The translations under genes and the position numbers were made by a program. A model generated the notes under the pieces. That model made no database searches and was not told where the DNA came from. It saw nothing but the letters and a program-made list of their open reading frames with translations. This document shows positions 17,414 to 26,812 of a stretch of 64,000 nt of DNA, in pieces. Each line of letters opens with the position of its first letter. Positions within the stretch are counted from its first letter, which is position 1. The stretch comes from Limnohabitans sp. JirII-31. Lineage in GTDB: Bacteria > Pseudomonadota > Gammaproteobacteria > Burkholderiales > Burkholderiaceae_C. The stretch covers positions 1-64,000 of the forward strand of contig NZ_NESA01000003.1 of NCBI RefSeq assembly GCF_002778315.1. The letters are read 5' to 3'.

Positions 17414-19500
17414 GTGCGGTCACTCCCGATAGAAATTTGCAAATTGCCGTACAGGTCCACCTTCACGGTGTCGCCCGGCTGAACCACGGTGGTGGAGGCA
17501 TGTTCTTCCACCAGCGCAGGGCCATGAAACACGTTGCCAAACTTGAGCAAGTCGCGCTTGTACACCGGTGTCGACACGTACGCGGCGGCACTGCGGAAAT
17601 ACACCGGCTTATGCGTGCGCAGGGCTTGGGCGTCAGGCTGTTCTTGGCCCGCCTCCACCGTGTTGCGTGGCGGCTTTTTCATGCGACCCATCACCGTGAC
17701 GCGCAAGCTCACAATGTCGGCGGCCTCTTTGGGTGCCGAGGTGCCGTAGCGGATGGCATGCACTTCGTCGAAATGGTTTTTGATGGCGGCACGGTCTTTC
17801 TTTTCAAAGAACGCATGGGCCAGGTCCACCGTCACCGCGTGCTCTTGGCCAAAGTAGCGCATGTCGGCTGCGCGTTCAAACACCACCTCTTCGGGGCGAA
17901 TCTCGGACGCACCGATGGCGGCGCGACCTTCGTCTTCCATGCCCTGGTAGATGGCTTCGATCTCGTCAAACGACATGCCGTCAAGGCGACGGAACACCGA
18001 ACGCACATAGTCGTAGCGCAAATCGCTGAACAACATGCCGTAGGCAGAAAAATACCCAGGCGCATACGGAATGAGCACTTTGCGAATGCCAATTTCACGC
18101 GCAATGGCCGACGCATGCAAGGGACCGGCACCGCCATACACCACCATGGTGAAGCTGCCCGCATCCAAGCCACGCTCGGTGGTCACGGCCTTGACGGCAT
18201 GCGACATCTGCGTCACCGCAATGCGCAAAATGCCGTCGGCCGCTTTGGTGGCATCCAGGCCCAAAGGCTTGGCAATTTTTTCTTCCATGGCCTGCTTGGC
18301 GCGGTCAAAGTACAAGGGCATTTCACCGCCCAAGAAGTTGTGCTCGTCCAAGCGACCCAAGATCAAGTTGGCATCGGTCACGGTGGGCTCGGTGCCATCA
18401 CGGCCGTAACACACAGGCCCGGGCATGCTGCCTGCCGAGCGAGGGCCCACGCGCAGTGAGTTGCCCAACTCCACACGGGCAATGCTGCCACCACCTGTGC
18501 CCACTTCAAAAATATCCATCATCGGAATTTGAATTGGCAGCGCCTTTTCATAGCCACCAATCAGCGCACTGCCGGTGGTCAGGGGGCGGCCTTCGCTGAT
18601 CACACCGGCCTTGGCCGTGGTGCCGCCCATGTCAAAGGCAATCGAATCCGGCATGCCCAGTTGGGCGCAAATGGCTTGGGCGCCAATCACCCCAGCAGCT
18701 GGGCCTGACTCGAGCATGCGCACGCAATCGCGGCGTGCGTGCTCCACCGGGAACAAACCGCCAGTGGACTGCACGGCATAAAAGTCGCCTTCAAAACCTT
18801 TGTCTTGCAGGTGCTGCTCCAACTCGCCCAGGTACGCCGACACACGGGGGCCCACATACGAGTTGGCCACCGCAGTGGAGACACGCTCAAACTCGCGGTA
18901 CTCCTGCGACAGCTCGTGCGAGGCGGTGACAAATGCGCCGGGAATTTCTTCTTGCAAGATGGCCTTGACGCGGCGCTCGTGGTCTGGGTTGCGGTACGAG
19001 TGCAACAACAGCACGGCCACGGCTTCGATATGTTTAGCCTTGAGTTCACGGGCGAGTTCGCGCACAGCGGCCTCGTCCAGCGGTTTGTGCAGCGAGCCAT
19101 CGGCACGCAAGCGCTCAGAGACTTCGTAGCGCAGCGAGCGCGGCACCAGCGGTTCGTGCTTGGAGAAAAACAGGTTGTAGGCGTCGGGGCGGTTGACGCG
19201 GCCAATTTCGTAAATGTCGCGGAAGCCTTCGGTGATCAACAAAGCCGTCTTGGCGCCGTTGCGCTCCAGCAAGGTGTTGATGGCGATGGTTGAGCCGTGC
19301 AGAAACAAATAGCCATTCGTCAAATCCACACCCGCGCTGTCGAGCGTGTTTTGAATGCCATCGACCAACTGGCCGTGGGTAGACAAGGCCTTGCCAAATG
19401 AAATTTGGCCGGTCGTCTCGTCAAAGCACGCCATGTCGGTGAACGTGCCACCAATGTCCACTGCAATGCGCAGCGAGCCGTTTTTACTGATCTGTGTCAT
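17410..19500 (-). CDS. Hydantoinase A/oxoprolinase family protein
   Basis: 696 residues. The N-terminal actin-like block RIAVDIGGTFTDMACFD (about 11-27), the GSTIAINTLLERNGAKTALLITEGFRD segment and the middle SIAFDMGGTTAKAGVI are classic HyuA ATP-binding features. The C-terminal region (AAAYVSTPVYKRD, VVQPGDTVKVD) fits the family. It is the ATPase partner of the overlapping hyuB gene. It starts three bases after the FAH-family gene, in an operon divergent from a LysR regulator. Confidence 0.92.
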   Translation of the reverse strand: MTQISKNGSLRIAVDIGGTFTDMACFDETTGQISFGKALSTHGQLVDGIQNTLDSAGVDLTNGYLFLHGSTIAINTLLERNGAKTALLITEGFRDIYEIGRVNRPDAYNLFFSKHEPLVPRSLRYEVSERLRADGSLHKPLDEAAVRELARELKAKHIEAVAVLLLHSYRNPDHERRVKAILQEEIPGAFVTASHELSQEYREFERVSTAVANSYVGPRVSAYLGELEQHLQDKGFEGDFYAVQSTGGLFPVEHARRDCVRMLESGPAAGVIGAQAICAQLGMPDSIAFDMGGTTAKAGVISEGRPLTTGSALIGGYEKALPIQIPMMDIFEVGTGGGSIARVELGNSLRVGPRSAGSMPGPVCYGRDGTEPTVTDANLILGRLDEHNFLGGEMPLYFDRAKQAMEEKIAKPLGLDATKAADGILRIAVTQMSHAVKAVTTERGLDAGSFTMVVYGGAGPLHASAIAREIGIRKVLIPYAPGYFSAYGMLFSDLRYDYVRSVFRRLDGMSFDEIEAIYQGMEDEGRAAIGASEIRPEEVVFERAADMRYFGQEHAVTVDLAHAFFEKKDRAAIKNHFDEVHAIRYGTSAPKEAADIVSLRVTVMGRMKKPPRNTVEAGQEQPDAQALRTHKPVYFRSAAAYVSTPVYKRDLLKFGNVFHGPALVEEHASTTVVQPGDTVKVDLYGNLQISIGSDRT

Positions 19501-19503
19501 CCG

Positions 19504-20367
19504 TTACTCCTGTGAGGCCGCTTGGACGATGCGGTTGCGCAAAGTACCCAAGCCTGTGATTTCAATTTCGACCACGTCACCCGCCGTCATGTAGACCGGG
19601 GGTTCACGGCGATCGCCAACGCCGCCCGGTGTGCCCGTGGCAATCACATCGCCGGGCGACAGCGGTGTAAAGCCCGAGATGTATTCGATGATCACGGGCA
19701 GCGTGAAGATCAAATCAGCCAGCGATGCGTGTTGCATCACTTCGCCGTTGAGTCGCGTCTCCAACATGAGTTGGTTCACATCGGGGATTTCTTGGGTGGT
19801 TGCCATGAACGGGCCCAGCGGTCCGGTCAAGGGAAAGTTTTTGCCAGGAATCCACTGGTGCGTGTGACGCTGCCAGTCGCGTGCGGTGCCGTCGTTGAAA
19901 CAGGCGTAGCCAGCGATGTGCGCCATCGCATGGGCCTGCGTGATGTGGCGACCGCCCTTGCCAATGATCACGGCCAACTCACCTTCAAAGTCAAAGCGTT
20001 GGGTTTCGTTGGGGCGAGGCATGGGCGCGTTGTGGGCAGACAGGCTGTCTGCAAATCGCGTGAAGATGGATGGGTAGGCACTGTCTGCGCGCTTGGTCTC
20101 GGCCACATGCGACTTGTAATTCAGGCCGACACAAAAAATCTTGCCTGGGTTTGGCACCACGGGCAACAAGGTCGCCTGGCTGGCTTGCACAGACTGCCCC
20201 GCTTGACGCGTCAGGGCTGCCAGTTCGTCGAGCTTGTCGGCGGCGATGACCGCTTTGAGGTCGGGGTATTGCGCTTGAAACGCCTGTGGCACCTGCAACC
20301 AGGTGTCTTCGCTGACCCACACACCGTAGCTGGCGTGGCCGGCTTGCTCAAAACTCACGAAGCTCAT
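19504..20367 (-). CDS. Fumarylacetoacetate hydrolase family protein
   Basis: 287 residues. After a short N-terminal domain the FAH fold shows FCVGLNYKSHVAET, FDFEGELAVIIGKGG (metal-binding Glu), CFNDGTARDWQ, IPGKNFPLTGPLGPF and GDVIATGTPGGVG. These metal-dependent enzymes hydrolyse C-C bonds or decarboxylate and hydrate 2-oxo acids. It is the first gene of the operon with hyuAB; together they may process a ring-opened acid. ATG 20367 faces the LysR gene across a 135-base gap with two inverted repeats. Confidence 0.92.
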   Translation of the reverse strand: MSFVSFEQAGHASYGVWVSEDTWLQVPQAFQAQYPDLKAVIAADKLDELAALTRQAGQSVQASQATLLPVVPNPGKIFCVGLNYKSHVAETKRADSAYPSIFTRFADSLSAHNAPMPRPNETQRFDFEGELAVIIGKGGRHITQAHAMAHIAGYACFNDGTARDWQRHTHQWIPGKNFPLTGPLGPFMATTQEIPDVNQLMLETRLNGEVMQHASLADLIFTLPVIIEYISGFTPLSPGDVIATGTPGGVGDRREPPVYMTAGDVVEIEITGLGTLRNRIVQAASQE

Positions 20368-20434
20368 TTTTTTCCTTTTTTCATGGCACCTTCATGGGTG
20401 CGATCACACGATGGGTAGGAGTCTAGGCAGCCAC

Positions 20435-20453
20435 GACTCATCTTCATAGAGTC
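20435..20453. promoter_or_regulatory. Candidate LysR-type binding site (distal)
   Basis: GACTC-N9-GAGTC is an interrupted inverted repeat in the gap between the FAH-hydantoinase operon and the lysR gene. Spacing suits a LysR recognition site, but the match is only five bases per arm. Confidence 0.4.
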
Positions 20454-20471
20454 AATTCAAAGATTTCAGAA

Positions 20472-20487
20472 ATGCCATAATTGGCAT
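20472..20487. promoter_or_regulatory. Candidate LysR-type binding site (proximal)
   Basis: ATGCCA-TAAT-TGGCAT is a six-base-arm inverted repeat ending 15 bases before the lysR start codon. That position suits autorepression. Confidence 0.5.
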
Positions 20488-20502
20488 ACCAGAAAGCACG
20501 TC

Positions 20503-21426
20503 ATGCAGATCAACGATTTCCGACTTTTCTTAGAGGTGGCCGAGATGGGCAGCTTCACCAAAGTTGCCGCACAGCGGCACACGGTGCAGTCGCACATCAG
20601 CCGTCAAATCAGCGAACTCGAAAAGTCCTGTGGCGGCCATTTGTTTCGCCGCACAGGGCGTGGCGTGGTGCTCACCGAATTTGGACAACACGTGGAACAA
20701 CGGGTGCGGACCTGGATCAAAGACAGCGAAGAGCTGTTTGCCGACATTCAGCAAACTTCCAAGGTGCCCATGGGCGAGGTCAAGATTGGCATGTTGCCCT
20801 CTGCGGCGCATCCGCTGATGACCCAGGTGTTTCAGCGCCTGCATGCGCAATACCCCAAGATTCGCTTGAATGTGCGTGAAGGCCAAGGGGGCGAGCTTGA
20901 TGCCCTGCTAGACACCGGGAGTGTGGACATTGCCATCTTGTTTCGCTACCAAAAGCCCAGTGGGCCCGATGAAACGCTGCTGTCCACCGCCAACACCTAC
21001 CTCGTCTCCAGTCCGGGCTTGCCTTTGACCCAGGCCGACAGCGTGGACTTCAAACGCCTGGAAGGTGTGCCCCTGGTGCTGCCACGCCCACCATCGCATT
21101 GGCGCTCGATCCTCGATGAAACAGCGCGCAGCAAGGGCTTCAATTTGTCAGCGGTGATCGAGGCCGATTCGCTGCGTGTGCAAAAAGAAATCATTGCCAG
21201 CAACCCGCATTTGTATGCCTTGCTGGGGCCGTTCTCGGTGGACGAAGAACTGCGCAGCGGCAGTCTGCAAGCCGCCAAAGTGGTCCATCCCGAATTGAAG
21301 CGCTATGTGACCTTGGCCCACCCGAAACACGGGCACTTCACGCAGGCCAGTCGCATCGTGTCAAAGCTGATCAAAGAAACCGTGCAGGGCTGGAATGGGC
21401 AGTTGAACATTCCCAAGCAGGTTTAA
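20503..21426 (+). CDS. LysR-family transcriptional regulator
   Basis: 307 residues. The N-terminal helix-turn-helix reads FLEVAEMGSFTKVAAQRHTV with SHISRQISELEKSCGGHLFRR. The C-terminal two-lobed effector domain includes VKIGMLPSAAHPLMTQVFQRLHAQYPKIRLNVREG. LysR regulators usually activate a divergent operon when a pathway compound binds, which points to the FAH-hyuAB operon. It converges with the GntR gene at 21423, with a four-base 3' overlap. Confidence 0.93.
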   Translation: MQINDFRLFLEVAEMGSFTKVAAQRHTVQSHISRQISELEKSCGGHLFRRTGRGVVLTEFGQHVEQRVRTWIKDSEELFADIQQTSKVPMGEVKIGMLPSAAHPLMTQVFQRLHAQYPKIRLNVREGQGGELDALLDTGSVDIAILFRYQKPSGPDETLLSTANTYLVSSPGLPLTQADSVDFKRLEGVPLVLPRPPSHWRSILDETARSKGFNLSAVIEADSLRVQKEIIASNPHLYALLGPFSVDEELRSGSLQAAKVVHPELKRYVTLAHPKHGHFTQASRIVSKLIKETVQGWNGQLNIPKQV

Positions 21427-22112
21427 GCGCGGTGCCCCGCCGCCCTCGCCTGCTGCACTTGGTGCAAGGTGATGTGGCGCACCTCGGTCTGGCTCGATTG
21501 AATGTGGGCACGCAACAAACGCACGGCCTCGTCTTGGCGGCGGTCCAACACGGCTTGCAAGATCTGGCCATGTTCGGCGTAAGTGATGTCGATGCGGTTT
21601 TGGTAGGTGAAGTCGAGTCGGCGCACGATGCGGATGCGCTCGGTCACCTCACGGTGCACGCGCACCATCTCCACATTGCCCGTGGCCGCCACCAACTGGT
21701 GGTGAAACGCTTCGTCCCAATCGGCCACCTGATGCTGGTCTGTGCTGCGTGCCTCCTGCGGCACCAGCCAGATGTGCGCCAAGCTGTGCAACACCGTGCG
21801 GTCGGTGCGCACGTCGTCATGGCACAGGCGGTTCACCGCCTCGGCTTCGAGCACACGGCGCAGGTCGTAGAGCTGGTCGAACTTGTCAAAGTCAAACGGG
21901 CGCACCTGCCAGCCACTGCGAAACAGCACATCCACATAGCCCTCTTGGCGCAGCCTGAACAACGCTTGGCGCACCGGCGTGCGTGACACGCTCAAGCGTT
22001 CGCTGATTTCGGTTTCGGTGATGCGGTCGCCCGGCACCAGGCGAAAGTCCGCAATGTCACGCTTGAGCTGCTGATACACCTCATCGGCACGCGACGGGTG
22101 TACCACGCTCAT
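21423..22112 (-). CDS. GntR-family transcriptional regulator, FadR/FCD type
   Basis: 229 residues. The winged helix lies at about 10-75 ([43 protein letters not shown]), with the all-helical FCD domain after it; [14 protein letters not shown] carries the usual metal or ligand residues. It is the last gene of the atz operon and overlaps atzH by four bases (ATGA), so it is probably an autoregulated sensor of that pathway. A CTTG-N4-CAAG element at the operon promoter is its likely site. Confidence 0.92.
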   Translation of the reverse strand: MSVVHPSRADEVYQQLKRDIADFRLVPGDRITETEISERLSVSRTPVRQALFRLRQEGYVDVLFRSGWQVRPFDFDKFDQLYDLRRVLEAEAVNRLCHDDVRTDRTVLHSLAHIWLVPQEARSTDQHQVADWDEAFHHQLVAATGNVEMVRVHREVTERIRIVRRLDFTYQNRIDITYAEHGQILQAVLDRRQDEAVRLLRAHIQSSQTEVRHITLHQVQQARAAGHRA

Positions 22113-22483
22113 GCCAGCAAGCTCACATGTGCAGCCACCACACGCCAGCCCTCAGGCGTGCGCATCCAGGTTTGGCTTTGTCGGCCTGTGCGTGGGTTGC
22201 CCTCGCGTGCGAACTCGGTGTTGGCGGTGGCAAAGTCGCGCCCGTAGGTGGTGATCACCGTGTTCATGCAGGTGCGTGCCAAGCCTTGCGAGGGCCGGTT
22301 GGCGCGGAAGTCTTGGATGGCTTGGTAGCCATACAGGTTTTCGGTGGCGCCATAGCGCAGGGTGTGCGGGCTGTTCCAAAACAACTCGTCGAGCACCGCC
22401 ACGTCGTTGCTGACCAGGGCTTGTTCGTAACGTTCAAAGGCGGCTTGCATCTCGGCCAGCACCTCAGGCAAATTGATGTCCAT
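22109..22483 (-). CDS. atzH: AtzH/HpxZ-like NTF2-fold protein
   Basis: 124 residues with an NTF2-like fold: [48 protein letters not shown] and [11 protein letters not shown]. This is the AtzH/HpxZ family. In cyanuric acid catabolism AtzH decarboxylates 1,3-dicarboxyurea to allophanate. The gene begins at the base before the atzE stop and overlaps the gntR start. The naming as atzH rather than hpxZ rests on the allophanate hydrolase in the same operon and the absence of an hpxW-like gene. Confidence 0.8.
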   Translation of the reverse strand: MDINLPEVLAEMQAAFERYEQALVSNDVAVLDELFWNSPHTLRYGATENLYGYQAIQDFRANRPSQGLARTCMNTVITTYGRDFATANTEFAREGNPRTGRQSQTWMRTPEGWRVVAAHVSLLA

Positions 22484-23881
22484 TCACAGCTCCACAGGTT
22501 TCACATGGGCCACGCCCGCCGACTCCAGCGCCAGCGCCACCCGAAAGGCCAAGTCTTCGCGCCAGGGCGCGGCAATGATTTGCACGCCCAAGGGCAAACC
22601 CTCGGTGCCCGCAGGCCACAGCGGTGCAGCCACCACCGGGCAACCGGCAAACGAGATGGGTTGGGTCAACAGCCCCATGGCCGCGCGTGCAGGCAAGGTC
22701 TGGCCCTGAATGTCGAGCCACTCGGTGCCAATGGGTGTGGCACACACAGGCGTGGCGGGTGCCAGCAGCACGTCCCAGTGTTCAAACAAGGCATTCACCT
22801 GGTCACGGTAGAGGCGGCGAAAGCGCTGGGCTTTGACGTACCAGTCGGCGGGTTGCAGGGCACCGGCCCAAAAACGGTCCACCGACAAGGGCTCAAAGTC
22901 GTCGCTGCGGGTGCGCAACTCGTTCAAATGCAAGCTGCCGCCTTCGCTGGCGGTGATGATGAAAGCCGCCGCACGCGCCAGCGCCGCACTGGGCCAGCTC
23001 ACCTGCGCCGTGGCCCCCAAGCACTGGGCCGCCAACTGCACCGCCTCGCGTGCCGGGGCACTGGCGTGGTCGTGAAAGTAACCGTCCAGCACACCCACGC
23101 GCAGGCCTTGCAGCCCATGGGTCAAGCTGCCCATGACGGGCTCCACGCGGCGGGCGTGGCAGCCGGGGTCGAGCGCATCGGGGGCTTGCAGCGCGTCGTA
23201 CATCTGGGCCAAGCCGGTGAGCGAATTGGCAAAGCCGCCCAGGTGGTCAATGCTGTGCACAAACGGGTAACTGCCCCGGCGCGACAAGCGGCCAAACGTG
23301 GGCTTGATGCCCCACACGCCGCACAGCGATGAAGGCACGCGGATGGAGCCATTGGTGTCCGAGCCCAAGCTCAAGGGCACTTGCCCCGCAGCCACTGCCG
23401 CACCTGAACCACCTGACGACCCACCCGCAATGCGCGACAAGTCATGCGGGTTGTGGCACGGGCCGTAGTGGGTGTTCTCGGTGGTGAAGCCATAGGCAAA
23501 CTCGTCCATGTTGAGCGAGCCCACCAGCACCGCACCGGCGGCGTTCATCTGTTGCACCAGCAGCGCATCGGCTTGCGCCGGGGCATGGCCCTGGTTGACG
23601 ATGGAGCCCGCCAGCGTGACCTCGCCTTGCACATCGAACAAATTCTTCACGGCATAGGGCACACCGGCCAAGGCGGGCAACACCTCGCCTCGGGCGCGCT
23701 GCGCATCCACCGCTTGCGCCTGGGTGCGGGCGCGCGCGTGGCAGATGCCGGTGAACGCATTCACCCGCGTGTCGGTGGCGGCGATGCGACCGAGGTGCGC
23801 ATCCAACACCTCGCAGGCGCTGAACTGGCCGCTGGCAATGCCACGCGCCAAGTCGGGGGCAGACAAGGTGGTGAGCGTCAT
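22484..23881 (-). CDS. atzE: AtzE-type amidase, 1-carboxybiuret hydrolase catalytic subunit
   Basis: 465 residues from ATG 23881, which overlaps the atzG stop (ATGA); an upstream ATG 23902 is also in frame. Amidase signature: Lys in VPYAVKNLFDV, then the glycine/serine stretch AGGSSGGSGAAVAAGQVPLSLGSDTNGS with the cis-Ser and nucleophile Ser of the Ser-Ser-Lys triad. AtzE works with the small AtzG to deaminate 1-carboxybiuret. HpxY is the close alternative for oxalurate use. The atzG-atzE-atzH gene order is the one known for these systems. Confidence 0.85.
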   Translation of the reverse strand: MTLTTLSAPDLARGIASGQFSACEVLDAHLGRIAATDTRVNAFTGICHARARTQAQAVDAQRARGEVLPALAGVPYAVKNLFDVQGEVTLAGSIVNQGHAPAQADALLVQQMNAAGAVLVGSLNMDEFAYGFTTENTHYGPCHNPHDLSRIAGGSSGGSGAAVAAGQVPLSLGSDTNGSIRVPSSLCGVWGIKPTFGRLSRRGSYPFVHSIDHLGGFANSLTGLAQMYDALQAPDALDPGCHARRVEPVMGSLTHGLQGLRVGVLDGYFHDHASAPAREAVQLAAQCLGATAQVSWPSAALARAAAFIITASEGGSLHLNELRTRSDDFEPLSVDRFWAGALQPADWYVKAQRFRRLYRDQVNALFEHWDVLLAPATPVCATPIGTEWLDIQGQTLPARAAMGLLTQPISFAGCPVVAAPLWPAGTEGLPLGVQIIAAPWREDLAFRVALALESAGVAHVKPVEL

Positions 23882-24105
23882 GGCGTCACCTGCTTGGGGC
23901 AATAAATTTCAGCCAGCTCTAGCTCGGGCGGCATGTCCAGGCCGTCTAGCAGTTGCGCCATGGCGGCTGTGCGCTGCAAATGCGCGGCCACGCGCACCGC
24001 GCGGGCCTCGTCCACCGGCAGGCCCAACACGGTGGCGCTCACCTGCACGTACTGCACCATCTGTGCATCGGTCAATGTGGCATGGGTCATTGCGGCCTGA
24101 GTCAT
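23878..24105 (-). CDS. atzG: AtzG-like small subunit (DUF4089)
   Basis: 75 residues, helical, ending LAEIYCPKQVTP. Size, position directly before atzE and the motif LGLPVDEARAVRVAAHLQRTAAMAQLLDG fit the DUF4089 AtzG/HpxX family, which resembles GatC and stabilises the amidase AtzE. It overlaps both neighbours: ATGA with the ABC ATPase stop, and four bases with atzE. Confidence 0.82.
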   Translation of the reverse strand: MTQAAMTHATLTDAQMVQYVQVSATVLGLPVDEARAVRVAAHLQRTAAMAQLLDGLDMPPELELAEIYCPKQVTP

Positions 24106-24923
24106 TTGCGCACCTCGCGTTGAAAAATTTCCAAGCTGAGTTTTTTGGCGCTCACAAAGCTGGGCTCAGTGAGGGTCTCCACCGTGCGGGGACGGGGGTC
24201 GTTGTAGTCCAAGATTTCGGCCACTTGGGTGGGGCGCTTGGTGAGCAACAAAATTTGATCGGCCAAGTACACCGCTTCTTCCAGGTCGTGCGAGACCAGC
24301 AACATGGTGGTGCCGGTTTTCATGAACACGTCTTGCAGCTTTTCGCGGATGAACAAGGTCATCTCAAAGTCAAGAGCCGAGAACGGTTCATCCAAAAACA
24401 GCACCTCGGGGTTGGGGGCCAGCGCCCGCATGATGGAGGCGGTTTGTTGTTGACCGCCCGACAGCTCGTAGGGGTAGCGGTTGAGGTCAAACTTCACATC
24501 GAACGAGGCCACCAGCTCTTGCACGCGCTGCTCCACCTCGCCCTTGGACTTGCCTTCGAGCTTCAAGGGGTAGGCAATGTTGTCGATGGTGCGCATCCAC
24601 GGAAACATGGCTTCGCGGTAGTTTTGAAACACATAGCCAATCTTGGTGTCTTTCAAAGACTTGCCGTCAAACAAGATCTCGCCACTGTCGATGGGAATCA
24701 AGCCCGCGATCATGTTGATCAAGGTGCTTTTGCCGCAGCCGTTGGGGCCAAACACCGAGACGATTTTGTTCTTGGGAATGTCGAGGTTGAAGTTTTCGTA
24801 CAGCGGCCAACCGGCAAAGTATTTGGTGAGGTTGCGAATGGTGATGTGCGTGCCGCTGGGGCCCGGCACAAACGGGGGGGCTGCCGGGTCAGGTGCCACC
24901 ATGGGGTTGAGAACAACAGTCAT
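24102..24923 (-). CDS. ABC transporter ATP-binding protein (nitrate/sulfonate/urea-type)
   Basis: 273 residues from ATG 24923, preceded by GGAAGG just after the permease stop; an in-frame ATG at 24941 lies inside the permease. Walker A GPNGCGKST, signature LSGGQQQ, Walker B VLFLDEPFSALD and the H-loop SHDLEEA are intact. It belongs to the NrtD/SsuB/TauB group. It powers import with the permease and binding protein upstream; the operon suggests a ureide- or biuret-like substrate. Confidence 0.93.
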   Translation of the reverse strand: MTVVLNPMVAPDPAAPPFVPGPSGTHITIRNLTKYFAGWPLYENFNLDIPKNKIVSVFGPNGCGKSTLINMIAGLIPIDSGEILFDGKSLKDTKIGYVFQNYREAMFPWMRTIDNIAYPLKLEGKSKGEVEQRVQELVASFDVKFDLNRYPYELSGGQQQTASIMRALAPNPEVLFLDEPFSALDFEMTLFIREKLQDVFMKTGTTMLLVSHDLEEAVYLADQILLLTKRPTQVAEILDYNDPRPRTVETLTEPSFVSAKKLSLEIFQREVRK

Positions 24924-24925
24924 GC

Positions 24926-25768
24926 TTACCTTCCGCTCCAATGGACGATGCGTTTTTCCAGCACCAAAAACACCACGTTCAAGGCATAGCCCAAGGCCCC
25001 TGCCGACAAGATGGAGGCGTACATGTCACGCACGTTCATCACCTGCTGCGAGTCGATGATGCGGTGGCCCAGGCCACGCTCAGAGCCAATGAACATTTCA
25101 GCCACGATGACGATGACCAGCGACATCGACACCGCGCTGCGCAAGCCCACAAACGTGGGTTGCAAGCTCTCCCACACCAGCACGTCTTTGAAAATCTGCC
25201 AGCGTGTGGCCCCCATCACCTTGGCGGCCATCACACGCTGCTTGCGCGCATTGATCACGCCATAGGCGCTGTTGAACAACACAATCAGCAAAGCACCAAA
25301 CGCGGCAATGGCCACCTTGTTGATGTCGGACACACCAAAGATCATCAAGAACAAAGGGATCAGCGCCGACGAAGGTGTGGAACGAAAAAAATCAATCACA
25401 AACTCCACGCTGCGGTAGGCCCGCTCGTTGCTGCCCAGCAGCACGCCCAAGGGCACGCCGATGACGCCGGCAATAGCAAAGGCTTCGAGCGTGCGCGCCA
25501 AGGTGTAGGCAAAGTCTTTGAGCAACTCGCCACCCGCCATGCCGGTGAACAGCACCGTCAAGGTGGCTGAGGGTGAAGGCAGCAAGATGGGGCTGATGAG
25601 CTTGTAGCGCACCACCAAGTCCCAAATCACAAACAACACCACAGGCCCAATCAGCGGCATGAGCTGCGCCGGGCTCCAGCGCGCGGGGGCCACCGCCCCC
25701 GCTGCGGCGCGGTCGGCCAGGCCCTGTTTGGCCGCAGCCATCAACACGGGAGAGGAGGCTTCGTGCAT
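24926..25768 (-). CDS. ABC transporter permease (nitrate/sulfonate/urea-type)
   Basis: 280 residues with about six membrane helices and the EAA-type loop around GATRWQIFKDVLVWESLQPTFVGLRSA. The N-terminal 30 residues are Ala-rich and cytoplasmic. It begins three bases after the binding-protein stop (AAGGGTT ribosome site) and ends two bases before the ATPase start. Confidence 0.93.
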   Translation of the reverse strand: MHEASSPVLMAAAKQGLADRAAAGAVAPARWSPAQLMPLIGPVVLFVIWDLVVRYKLISPILLPSPSATLTVLFTGMAGGELLKDFAYTLARTLEAFAIAGVIGVPLGVLLGSNERAYRSVEFVIDFFRSTPSSALIPLFLMIFGVSDINKVAIAAFGALLIVLFNSAYGVINARKQRVMAAKVMGATRWQIFKDVLVWESLQPTFVGLRSAVSMSLVIVIVAEMFIGSERGLGHRIIDSQQVMNVRDMYASILSAGALGYALNVVFLVLEKRIVHWSGR

Positions 25769-25771
25769 GGC

Positions 25772-26764
25772 TTAACCCTTGTACAACATGGTGTCGACCA
25801 TGAGGCGTGAGGGGAAGATGCCCTTGTCGGAGAACAAGTCAAAGAACTTCTGGAAGTGGCCAATGTCTTTGGCGGTGAACTCGTTGTAGAGGGTGTAAGC
25901 GGCCAGCGGCACCTCAGACGTCAACGCGCCTTCAATGGCGGTGTAGCCCTTGAGGTACTGACGTGCCTCAGCAGCGTTGGTACGCACCAGTGCAATGCCC
26001 TTGGCATAGGCGGTGACGAACTTCTTGGTTTCCACCGGATGGTTTTTGACAAACTCAGCAGTGAGCGAGGCCGAGCCACCAAACCAAGGGGCCATCGCGT
26101 CGCCCAAGATGTATTTGGAAATCACGCCCGCTTCCAGCACGCGGGTGGTGCCGTTCAAGCGGCCAATGGTGCCGGTGGGCTCTAGGGTGTAGACCGCATC
26201 CACTTGGCCCGCGGCCAAGGCGGCCACGTGTTGGCCAATGGGCAACTCGATCACCGTGGCACCGGTGGCGCCGCCCCGCTCAAGCACGGTTTTGGCCAAG
26301 GTGACGTTTTGAATGCCAGGGCCTGAGGCCACTTTTTTGCCCTTGAGATCGGACATGACTTTGGCCGTGCTGGCCACGGGCACCAAGAACTCGTCCAACA
26401 CGTTTTTCACGTTGCTGGGGTTGGCACAAAAGATTTTGAACGTGCCCGGTGCAGCAATTTCACCAATCGCCAAGTTGGCCGAACCGGTGCCGTTGGCGCT
26501 GCCGTCGCAACGACCGGCCAACATGGCTTCCATGATTTGTTGGGCAGCGGCGAACTTGATGGGCTCTACATCGAGACCGGCTTCTTTGAAGTAGCCCTTT
26601 TCCACCGCAGCATAAAACGGCAGGCCCGCCGCAATGGGCCAGTAGCCAATGCGAATTTTGGGAGTGGACTGTGCACGCACGATGGCAGGTGCGCCCATGA
26701 GCCCTAAGGCAGCACTGGCGGCACCGGCTTGCAACAGTTGGCGACGTGAGGTGGATGGGTTCAT
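25772..26764 (-). CDS. ABC transporter substrate-binding protein, NMT1/SsuA-like
   Basis: 330 residues with a twin-arginine-like leader (SRRQLLQAGAASAALGLMGAPAIVRA) and the NMT1/THI5-like opening IRIGYWPIAAGLPFYAAVEKGYFKEAGLDVE. It delivers the ligand to the permease in the same operon. The ligand is unknown, but co-transcription with atzF-atzG-atzE-atzH suggests a small nitrogen compound such as biuret, a ureide or cyanurate. Confidence 0.92.
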   Translation of the reverse strand: MNPSTSRRQLLQAGAASAALGLMGAPAIVRAQSTPKIRIGYWPIAAGLPFYAAVEKGYFKEAGLDVEPIKFAAAQQIMEAMLAGRCDGSANGTGSANLAIGEIAAPGTFKIFCANPSNVKNVLDEFLVPVASTAKVMSDLKGKKVASGPGIQNVTLAKTVLERGGATGATVIELPIGQHVAALAAGQVDAVYTLEPTGTIGRLNGTTRVLEAGVISKYILGDAMAPWFGGSASLTAEFVKNHPVETKKFVTAYAKGIALVRTNAAEARQYLKGYTAIEGALTSEVPLAAYTLYNEFTAKDIGHFQKFFDLFSDKGIFPSRLMVDTMLYKG

Positions 26765-26812
26765 GAGATCTCTCCTAGAGGTGGGTGAAACAAAAAAACA
26801 AAATCAAATCGT

